Shown: one piece after another, positions 28,017 to 34,795 of the stretch
Layout: each line of letters begins with the position of its first letter
Numbering within the stretch: position 1 is the first letter of the stretch
Virus record (IMG/VR): IMGVR_UViG_3300035681_000038
Span: 1-44,862 of that record
DNA length: 44,862 bases
Source: a virus
Strand: one strand, 5' to 3'
Notes under the pieces: model-generated
The model's database searches: none
What the model was told of the DNA's origin: nothing
What the model saw: the letters and a program-made list of their open reading frames with translations, nothing else
Made by a program: the position numbers and the translations under genes

Positions 28017-29035
28017 TCTTTGTATTTCTCCAAGAAGCGGTTTGATATTGTCTTGAAACTCAAGCGGCCTTTTAGCACATCGCTGTGTGTCTCAACTGCT
28101 GGACGCCAAACAATACCTTCAGCGGGAGTACCGTTGTTATAGTTCAGTTCATTGGCAATGCTCAAAAAATAATCAACACTCTTGGGCACAATGTCATTAC
28201 CAAGTTGAATAATATGCACAGTATCTACAATCTTGATGTTATGTTTCTTGCCAAAACTAATCAAATCTTCTCTGTTCAGGTATTTGCCACTATCAATGTC
28301 GTATAGATTGAAAAGATATAATTCAATCTCTTTGAGCCCAAGACGATTTGCTTGAATACCCGGTCCAACCATTTCACCTTGAATACATAGATTACGATCT
28401 TCGCCACGAAGAATCTCTTCAAGTTTGAGCTTGCGAGCCATCTTCCAATGAGCATTGTCTTCTGTTTCTTTTAGGTTGAGATTACGAGAGCATACACCAA
28501 ACTCATCATCACGCCGATATGCTGTAAAACTTGTGCCGTCCATCTTTAGTGTGCCAATAAGCACCAATCCTTTATTGCTTGCTTCAACAAGCACATTTGG
28601 CTCAGATTGCAGACGAACTTCATCTGTCTTATGTAAGAAAGATGGAAAGTTCCCTTTGACCATTCCGCTCAAATGAGCAGGCACAACAGGTTCGTATTTT
28701 TCAACACCAACAAGTGATGTAACATCCTGACCAACTTCATATTCACCTTGGGGCAGAATAGAAAGCGGCAATGCCAATCCTTGCGAAAGTTGGCCACGAA
28801 GACGAATAGTTTTTACACGCAGTTTCTTATCTACTTCCTTACGAAGATGATCATTCCAACTTGCGATAGGAAGTACACTATCAATCTCAAAATATACACA
28901 CTTGTCATTGGGCTGAAACTCATTCTTTTTTACAACACATTCCCAGCCAAGAACTTTGGCACAAAGAATGGCATCTGCACCATTTATAGGGTTCAGTTCC
29001 TTGATAAGTTGAATAGATGCCAGTTTTCGGTCCAT
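28013..29035 (-). CDS. DRB0094/Rnl5-type RNA ligase, 340 aa
   Basis: ATP-dependent RNA ligase of the Deinococcus DraRnl family. An N-terminal OB-like region (about 1-110) shows GWECVVKKNEF and LRGQLSQGLALPL. The nucleotidyltransferase domain has LKMDGTS with the adenylated Lys164, FGVCSRNLNL, LCIQGEMVGPGIQ, YLFNLYDI and a final EGIVWRP...LSFKTISNRFL (motifs IV and V). DraRnl seals 3'-OH RNA in nicked duplexes. The ATG at 29035 fits the promoter, giving an almost leaderless mRNA. It is a second ligase beside Rnl1 at 1716. Confidence 0.9.
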   Translation of the reverse strand: MDRKLASIQLIKELNPINGADAILCAKVLGWECVVKKNEFQPNDKCVYFEIDSVLPIASWNDHLRKEVDKKLRVKTIRLRGQLSQGLALPLSILPQGEYEVGQDVTSLVGVEKYEPVVPAHLSGMVKGNFPSFLHKTDEVRLQSEPNVLVEASNKGLVLIGTLKMDGTSFTAYRRDDEFGVCSRNLNLKETEDNAHWKMARKLKLEEILRGEDRNLCIQGEMVGPGIQANRLGLKEIELYLFNLYDIDSGKYLNREDLISFGKKHNIKIVDTVHIIQLGNDIVPKSVDYFLSIANELNYNNGTPAEGIVWRPAVETHSDVLKGRLSFKTISNRFLEKYKE

Positions 29036-29044
29036 AATGCTATT

Positions 29045-29072
29045 ACCATACACTATAATAACCTTTTGTCAA
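29045..29072 (-). promoter_or_regulatory. Sigma70-like promoter of the second RNA ligase
   Basis: TTGACA (29067-29072), 16-bp spacer, TATGGT (29045-29050), 9 nt before the ATG at 29035. Confidence 0.65.
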
Positions 29073-29116
29073 TATGTTTTTAGCCCTTGATATATATTTA
29101 TTATAATCAAGCATAT

Positions 29117-30694
29117 ATGATTTCACTACTTTCTCTATTACAAGAAGCACTTAGCGGCAAAGGATTTTATGACCAGCTTGTAAGTCCTTCGTTCAGAACA
29201 CAGGATACATTCCCAGTAAAGATAGACTTTATTGTTGATAATAAGAAAGTAGAAGTAAGTATTCCTATAAAGATTACCATGAATAATCTAAAGCGTGAAG
29301 TTGACCAATACTTGCAGGCTCCTGGTGAAATGAAAACCAAGCTTGATACATATGCCTACTGGTATGATAACTTCAATAAGCTTGTGTTTGAAAGTATGGG
29401 AGAAAGTGATGGTTGTTTGTTCTTGGCGGCGTGCGGCTATTGTTCTGCCAACACCGCACTTGACCAAAACATTCTTGAGGCCGCTAAACTATACACCGCA
29501 GTAAAAAAAGATTTTGGTAGTGAAGAAGGTAAGCAGGCACTTTCAGATATTGCCGCCAATGTAAAGAGTAACCTAAAAGACAAGGATCTGGCATTTCTGG
29601 CAAAATATCCAAACAGTGCATATGCCAATCTACTTCTTCCAAAGAAAGACTATACTGGCAAGAAGATTGAAAAGGGGCCAAAGAAAGGTCAAGATGACAT
29701 CTTTAGTGAAGTTACCGTGTCAAACGCCAAGATTCCAAACTTCAATACATATGTAAAGTATTATCTACAGCATAATGGAAATGTATCAAAAGAAGAACTA
29801 TACAACGACCTTGAATCGGGCACATTTACCATTAGCGGAACAAAAATCAATTCATTTCTTATCAATCTTATATTTCCTGGCAAAAAATGGGCAGGCAAGA
29901 TTGACCCTGCGACCATTGACCGCTGGATGATACGTGTATTCTTTGATGAACCATTGAAGAACATGGTTGAAAATGACATCACAGATTGGATTGCTCATAT
30001 CCCAGACGATGAAGATGAAGAAGAAAAGGTCGATGAAGCAAAGCCAAAGAAACCAAAAAAGCCAAAGCTTTCGCCGGAAGAAGAAATGCTTGCCAAGAAA
30101 AAGAAATCATTGGAAAAAAAGAAAAATGCCATCGTAAACAAAATAGTAATGAAGCTGTTTGGCGATGATTATATACGTCAGAACCTGGTAAAGATACTAC
30201 ACGAAGAAGCACAAAAGATTGGTCTTACATCATATCAACTACAGGCACTTGCTTGGGTAAATATACGTGAAAGATATGATGAACCTGCTGCCAAGTTCGC
30301 TAAGTTTGAAGATGTTATGGAATATGCCAGAGATGCTGCCAGCACAGTTATGGCAATAGATCCAAACATCAACTCGGTGATGAACACGATCAAGATACTT
30401 TCATCTGGACCAAGATTCAAGTTCACCAATCCACAACAGGTTGTTGATACAATAGAAAACGCAGAAAGATATGAAAAGGTATATTTTCTGCCACCAAAAA
30501 TCGCCAAAGCAAAGAAAGACAAGGGCTCTACGATTGATTATACCAAAATCAAAGTTGGTATGGTAAGCGACAATAAGGCGGATATATACAATCTGAAAAT
30601 ATCCAAAAAGAAGCCGATACAATCAATCGATGGAGCAAACAGAGCAGAAACACTCAAGAAAGTTCTTGATTGGATTTTAAACTATAAAACATAA
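29117..30694 (+). CDS. Large hypothetical phage protein, 525 aa, possible internal head protein
   Basis: The start is taken at the ATG at 29117 (MISLLSLLQEALSGK). The LLQE-A end of the first 11 residues resembles T4 capsid-targeting peptides cut by prohead protease. A mostly helical N-terminal domain has GYCSANTALDQNILEAAKLY. A charged linker (DEDEEEKVDEAKPKKPKKPK) separates it from a C-terminal domain with LQALAWVNIRERYDEP and GSTIDYTKIKVGM. I do not recognise a function. It is the first gene of a plus-strand operon with the fibre-like gene at 30701. Confidence 0.75.
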   Translation: MISLLSLLQEALSGKGFYDQLVSPSFRTQDTFPVKIDFIVDNKKVEVSIPIKITMNNLKREVDQYLQAPGEMKTKLDTYAYWYDNFNKLVFESMGESDGCLFLAACGYCSANTALDQNILEAAKLYTAVKKDFGSEEGKQALSDIAANVKSNLKDKDLAFLAKYPNSAYANLLLPKKDYTGKKIEKGPKKGQDDIFSEVTVSNAKIPNFNTYVKYYLQHNGNVSKEELYNDLESGTFTISGTKINSFLINLIFPGKKWAGKIDPATIDRWMIRVFFDEPLKNMVENDITDWIAHIPDDEDEEEKVDEAKPKKPKKPKLSPEEEMLAKKKKSLEKKKNAIVNKIVMKLFGDDYIRQNLVKILHEEAQKIGLTSYQLQALAWVNIRERYDEPAAKFAKFEDVMEYARDAASTVMAIDPNINSVMNTIKILSSGPRFKFTNPQQVVDTIENAERYEKVYFLPPKIAKAKKDKGSTIDYTKIKVGMVSDNKADIYNLKISKKKPIQSIDGANRAETLKKVLDWILNYKT

Positions 30695-30700
30695 CATCAT

Positions 30701-31147
30701 ATGAGCCTACCAATCGTACCAGGACCAAACAATCAACTGATTACAGGATCTTTACCTACTCGGTATGGATTTACTTCAAACTATGTACAATCAGATACAG
30801 GAAGTGTAACAATAGCAAGTAGTTCAACTACTCCTGCGTCCGTTGTTAATGTTTCAATAACTACCACGGGAAATCCTGTTTTTGTATCGTGTACTGGAGA
30901 CGCAAACCCAGCAACAGGCGGAGGATGGTGTGTATTTCAACTATACAGAGGCAGCACCGCAATTGGAAAGAAAGTTCAAGCAGAAAGTTCTGATAGCAAC
31001 GAAAACGTGCCATATGGAATTACGTGCATTGACAATCCGCCTGCCGGTACATATACATATTCTCTAAAAGTTACATCAATTGCTGGCAGCAACTTTACTT
31101 TTGGTGAACCGGATGGACCAAATTTGACAGTGTTTGAAATAAGATGA
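30701..31147 (+). CDS. Virion/fibre-type beta protein, 148 aa
   Basis: Threonine/serine-rich beta protein (SVTIASSSTTPASVVNVSI, then GGGWCVFQLYRGSTAIGKKV and NPPAGTYTYSLKVTS). It ends GPNLTVFEIR, the closing strand seen in many phage fibre and baseplate head domains. It lies 6 bp after the 525-aa gene and before a terminator. A tail-fibre or decoration role is inferred from composition. Confidence 0.65.
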   Translation: MSLPIVPGPNNQLITGSLPTRYGFTSNYVQSDTGSVTIASSSTTPASVVNVSITTTGNPVFVSCTGDANPATGGGWCVFQLYRGSTAIGKKVQAESSDSNENVPYGITCIDNPPAGTYTYSLKVTSIAGSNFTFGEPDGPNLTVFEIR

Positions 31148-31154
31148 TACAAAA

Positions 31155-31177
31155 AAGCCCGCCAAATAGGCGGGCTT
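31155..31177. terminator. Bidirectional intrinsic terminator
   Basis: Perfect 9-bp stem AAGCCCGCC/GGCGGGCTT, 5-nt loop, A-run on one side and T-rich on the other, between convergent genes at 30701 (plus) and 31205 (minus). Confidence 0.9.
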
Positions 31178-31204
31178 CTTGTTTATGTTTTAATATAAAA
31201 GAAG

Positions 31205-32197
31205 TTATTTGGTATACAAGTTTTTGAACTTATTGAAAGTAGATTCAAACAGAGAGGTTTCTGTTACCTTATCTGGAGAAAAATTTACTATTCCCGTTTC
31301 TAAAGATTTTTGAGTAGAACGTGCTTGATCGACCTGTGGCATATTTATTCTTGGAGTATCCGTTGCCGGATTTCGCTCTATAATTGTTGCCTTTGCATTT
31401 CTCGCTAAATATTGCGCGACATTGTCGTTCTGCAATTTATCAACTCCCCTGTAAATTTGATCTTTATATCGATTATATACTTCAAGAAATTCTGGCTTTA
31501 AATTGCTATTTACATATTCACGAACAGCTTCTTCGGAACTTTTCATCAAATTTTGTCCCACCGGCTTCTCCGTTGGCATTCCTTTCAATTCGGCTGCGAT
31601 TGCTAGATGAAACGCCTTCAATGCCATTTCTGGATTGTCTCCGATTGCTTTATTATTAAAATCCAAACATACCACAGTTGCGTTTGGATTTGCGCAGCAA
31701 ATTTTACTCCATCTATGGTGGCCGTCTATTATATATTTTCCCGCATAAGTTATTAGTGGTACTTCTCCATTCTTTGTAGAAAGCAGTACATTTTGGCCAG
31801 TAAGTATTTGATTAAGATCGGCGGTAGTTCCAAATTTACCGGTTCCAATAATATCATCTAAACTATTTCCAAATCCTATTTCAGTTTGGGACGGTATTAA
31901 TTTACCAACCACACCCGATGCTCTCTTCACCGTAAAATTTTCTACATCGTCATTGTCTTTTTCTTTTGTTCCAGAAGTAATAAACGCATGTACCTTTGGG
32001 TCAGCGACCAAGGTATTGTATTTTTGAACAAACTGAGATACCGATATTTCTTTAAAGTCATTCCAAAATTCCGCTTTAAATTTTTGATCCAAATTTTTAG
32101 AATCTTGTTGAGTATCACTTTTTGAGTCGGACTGCTGTTCGGTCGCTTCCAATACCAACTTTTTATGCTTTTCGAAAGTAGATTCAAATATATTCAT
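31205..32197 (-). CDS. ParB/sulfiredoxin-like domain protein with repeated ends, 330 aa
   Basis: A central segment, VPLITYAGKYIIDGHHRWSK followed by VVCLDF, is the ParB/Srx core (DGHHR). This fold includes nucleases, CTPases and ATP-using kinases. The N-terminus NIFESTFEKHKKLVLEA and the C-terminus SLFESTFNKFKNLYTK repeat the same motif. The LVLE-A after the first copy resembles a capsid-targeting/prohead-protease site. The middle is polar and disordered-looking. Function is unknown; a packaged protein is possible. Confidence 0.72.
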   Translation of the reverse strand: MNIFESTFEKHKKLVLEATEQQSDSKSDTQQDSKNLDQKFKAEFWNDFKEISVSQFVQKYNTLVADPKVHAFITSGTKEKDNDDVENFTVKRASGVVGKLIPSQTEIGFGNSLDDIIGTGKFGTTADLNQILTGQNVLLSTKNGEVPLITYAGKYIIDGHHRWSKICCANPNATVVCLDFNNKAIGDNPEMALKAFHLAIAAELKGMPTEKPVGQNLMKSSEEAVREYVNSNLKPEFLEVYNRYKDQIYRGVDKLQNDNVAQYLARNAKATIIERNPATDTPRINMPQVDQARSTQKSLETGIVNFSPDKVTETSLFESTFNKFKNLYTK

Positions 32198-32244
32198 ACT
32201 GGTTTATAATAAGGTTATGTGTATAAATATATATAAAAAAACAA

Positions 32245-32268
32245 AAACCCACCGTTTTTGGTGGGTTT
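32245..32268 (-). terminator. Intrinsic terminator of the replication operon
   Basis: AAACCCACC/GGTGGGTTT 9-bp stem, 6-nt loop, with TTTTTGTTTTTTT on the minus strand. It closes the genes running from 34750 to 32274. Confidence 0.92.
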
Positions 32269-32273
32269 TTATA

Positions 32274-32492
32274 TTACAGCCACTTCTTTACTTCAGTATC
32301 GTTTTTATATCCACCCTGCTTGGCAAGTGCTTTGATTTTCTTCATTTCATCGCCTTTGATTTCTTCTGCCATCACATTTACAGGATGCATGTCATATATC
32401 TTACCATTGTCAGTGAGATAATACTTTTTTTCGCCTGCTTCTAATCTAACAACCTTATTGTCTGTAAAAAATACAGCGTCTGTTATTTTCAT
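32274..32492 (-). CDS. Small hypothetical protein, 72 aa
   Basis: A beta hairpin part (MKITDAVFFTDNKVVRLEAG, then YYLTDNGKIYDM) is followed by a basic helix (EMKKIKALAKQGGYKND). Its ATG overlaps the stop of the 2H phosphoesterase gene by 4 bp. It is the last gene of the clamp/clamp-loader operon. No family recognised. Confidence 0.7.
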   Translation of the reverse strand: MKITDAVFFTDNKVVRLEAGEKKYYLTDNGKIYDMHPVNVMAEEIKGDEMKKIKALAKQGGYKNDTEVKKWL

Positions 32493-32890
32493 GATACTTC
32501 TTTTACTTCGCCACTTAGTGTAATCAATCCATCAACTGGTATCCAGTTTGTTATTTTGTTGCTATCTACAGGCTTGCCACCAATTCGTCTATTTACTGCC
32601 ACCGTGATATGCGGTATAGTATTCTTGCTATAAAAACCAACTACTCTTACCGCAATAGCCTTGTCGCTGATACCATAATGAGTAATATCAAGTTTTTGCT
32701 TGGTGCCAAGATATTGTTTTATAAACTCAGGAGCATTACCCATACCTATGGTCATATGATGGCAAATCATTTCCCAGCCATTATCACGCGCAAGAATAGG
32801 CAATCTAACGCCATTTACTTTGATATTGTCATCTGCCCATTTGACTAACTTTAGATGCGACTTTTCGTCTAATACAACAGCGGTATACAT
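32489..32890 (-). CDS. 2H phosphoesterase-like protein, 133 aa
   Basis: Two H-x-T motifs stand at the expected distance: HMT at H45 (CHHMTIGMG) and HIT at H94 (IPHITVAVN). These are the catalytic pair of the 2H superfamily (LigT/ThpR, CPDase, tRNA-ligase CPD domains), which open 2',3'-cyclic phosphates on RNA ends. The length is slightly short. With two RNA ligases in the genome, RNA end healing is the natural reading. It sits in the replication operon between two small genes. Confidence 0.8.
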   Translation of the reverse strand: MYTAVVLDEKSHLKLVKWADDNIKVNGVRLPILARDNGWEMICHHMTIGMGNAPEFIKQYLGTKQKLDITHYGISDKAIAVRVVGFYSKNTIPHITVAVNRRIGGKPVDSNKITNWIPVDGLITLSGEVKEVS

Positions 32891-32891
32891 A

Positions 32892-33065
32892 TTATTCTGG
32901 TAGTTGATAGTTGTCTGGCACTTCGTTCTTTATAACGAACAAAGCATATTCTTCAAGCGACAATCCCAAAGATTCATGCAAGTCTTCGCCCTGTGGTGTA
33001 TTTTTCCACACTTTGATGCGTGACTGGATCCTTGCTTCAAGTTTAGGATTGTCGGCTAACTTCAT
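32892..33065 (-). CDS. Small hypothetical protein, 57 aa
   Basis: Begins MKLADNPKLEARIQSRIKVW and continues as an acidic helix (LHESLGLSLEEYALFVI) to PDNYQLPE. It exactly fills the gap between the clamp loader stop (33067) and the 2H gene start (32890), so it is very likely translated. The short helical layout with LSLEEYALF resembles small phage proteins that carry a DNA-binding or toxin-antitoxin-like helix. Function unknown. Confidence 0.72.
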   Translation of the reverse strand: MKLADNPKLEARIQSRIKVWKNTPQGEDLHESLGLSLEEYALFVIKNEVPDNYQLPE

Positions 33066-33066
33066 A

Positions 33067-34020
33067 TTATTTGGTGATTGTTAGTACCTTATAAATAGTT
33101 GCCATAAAGCATATTTCTCTATCTGCCACAGATGCTTCTTGATATTGACCTTCTGCGAGAGCAAGAATAACTTCGCCTTGAGCATTACCGGCATATACAT
33201 CAATCTTTTCATACATCTCTGTATAAAGGTCGCTGAAGTTCTTTAGACTGTTATCTGCCACAAGTTGGCGAATGTCTGTGAATGCCTGTTTCTTGTTTGT
33301 ATTCTTGAGCATATCAATCAGTTTGGACTTGATATCACCCTGTAATACATCTTCTTTGGCAAGTTTGAGTTCAGCATTGATTACTCCACGCTGTGCGGTA
33401 TTGATGATGGCACGAATGTCTGGATAATGACTATTGACGAGCAATACAACACTCTCCTTATCAAACTTGATATTTTCCTTTTGTAGAATCTTCACAAGGT
33501 TGGCAGCAACATCCTTCTTGGTCGGAGGATGAATAGCATAAGATTGACAACGAGATTGAATAGGTTCGGTGATGCGTTCGTGATAGTTACAAGTAAGTAT
33601 GAAGCGAGTGTTCATACTATATGTCTCCATCGTATTACGCAGACCTGCCTGACCAGCGGCGGTCAAATAGTCGGCCTCGTCAAGAATAATGACCTTCAAG
33701 CCATTGAAGCCAATGGTAGAAGCAAAGTTCTTGATCTTTACACGAATCGTATCAATACCGTTATCATCCGAAGCATTGATGTAGAGTACATCACACTTGA
33801 TGCTCTTCGTGATAAGTTTCGCAAGAGTAGTTTTGCCAGTTCCAGCGCCACCATATAAGAGTAGATGTGGTATGTCATTTTCGTTGATATATTGCTTTAC
33901 CTTTTCCTTCAGAACGTCGTTGCCAACATAATCAGCCAAACTTATTGGGCGATACTTTTCGCACCAAAGTGAATGCTCGATGTTGGTGTTTGTATTTTCG
34001 GTCTCTTCAAGAAAGTTCAT
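33067..34020 (-). CDS. 44: Clamp loader large subunit, T4 gp44-like AAA+ ATPase, 317 aa
   Basis: RFC/DnaX-type clamp loader that opens and places the sliding clamp. WCEKYRPISLADYVGN is the RFC box I start. Walker A is LLYGGAGTGKTTLAK, Walker B is VIILDEADYLT, and sensor 1/SRC are FILTCNYHERITEPIQSRCQ. The start is the ATG at 34020 (MNFLEETE); the longer frame runs into the clamp gene. The small subunit (gp62) is not seen in the window. It lies 1 bp after the clamp gene stop. Confidence 0.93.
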   Translation of the reverse strand: MNFLEETENTNTNIEHSLWCEKYRPISLADYVGNDVLKEKVKQYINENDIPHLLLYGGAGTGKTTLAKLITKSIKCDVLYINASDDNGIDTIRVKIKNFASTIGFNGLKVIILDEADYLTAAGQAGLRNTMETYSMNTRFILTCNYHERITEPIQSRCQSYAIHPPTKKDVAANLVKILQKENIKFDKESVVLLVNSHYPDIRAIINTAQRGVINAELKLAKEDVLQGDIKSKLIDMLKNTNKKQAFTDIRQLVADNSLKNFSDLYTEMYEKIDVYAGNAQGEVILALAEGQYQEASVADREICFMATIYKVLTITK

Positions 34021-34021
34021 T

Positions 34022-34750
34022 TTAGTTGTCAATCTCCTTCTTGATGAGGAAATAGGACGCTTCAAAGTCCTTGTTCTTGAATGATATGTTGGAAATGCCA
34101 GCAGCAGCGACCTTGAAGATGACTCCGCCAAGACCACGACTCTTGCTGATGATCTCCTTGAAATAGTTGGCATTAAAACTGATGGGCTTGTCCAACTTGT
34201 CCTTGCCAGCAATCGGCGACACATCCAACTTGATGCGGCTGGTATTGATGTTGCTATATCCGATCACCAGTTCCATCTTGTCCTTCTTGTTCATAAGAAG
34301 AGTAAATGTCTCAACTTCCGGCAGAGCATTCTTGGCCTTGATATACTTCTCAATGAAAATATCATCCATAGGAATCTCAACATCATATGACTTGATTTCC
34401 TTGACCTTGGGGGCGGATGGAATAATAGACAGGTCCGCCAGCAATACCGTGGAGTCAGTGGAGCCATCAGACACAGACCAACTGATGGGTCGGTCATCAA
34501 TCTTATTCACGGCGATTTCAATAGTTTCGTCCAGCACGCCAATCATCTTCTTGACTTGAGCAGTATCGTGAATGCCATACTCGCCGTTATCAATCTTGAT
34601 GTTGGAAAAGGAAACAATACCGGCAAGAGTACGATCCTCGGATACGAAGTTCGTCTTGATGGCACTTCCGTCAGATACAATCTTCACGGACTCAATCGTC
34701 CCGTTTAGATTGTAAAGGTCAATGAACTTGTTTAGTTCTGATTTATTCAT
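34022..34750 (-). CDS. 45: Sliding clamp, T4 gp45-like, 242 aa
   Basis: Homotrimeric processivity clamp for the polymerase. Length and layout (NKSELNKFIDLYNLNGTIESV at the start, IHDTAQVKKMIGVLD, ISFNANYFKEIISKSRG near the C-terminus) match gp45. Position between polymerase and clamp loader is the conserved order of T4-like genomes. A TTGACA-containing region with two overlapping -35 boxes (34788-34799) lies upstream, but its -10 is unclear. Confidence 0.92.
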   Translation of the reverse strand: MNKSELNKFIDLYNLNGTIESVKIVSDGSAIKTNFVSEDRTLAGIVSFSNIKIDNGEYGIHDTAQVKKMIGVLDETIEIAVNKIDDRPISWSVSDGSTDSTVLLADLSIIPSAPKVKEIKSYDVEIPMDDIFIEKYIKAKNALPEVETFTLLMNKKDKMELVIGYSNINTSRIKLDVSPIAGKDKLDKPISFNANYFKEIISKSRGLGGVIFKVAAAGISNISFKNKDFEASYFLIKKEIDN

Positions 34751-34795
34751 AGTAGTAGTGTTTATATGATGTATAAAATGTATGGTTTGTCAATG

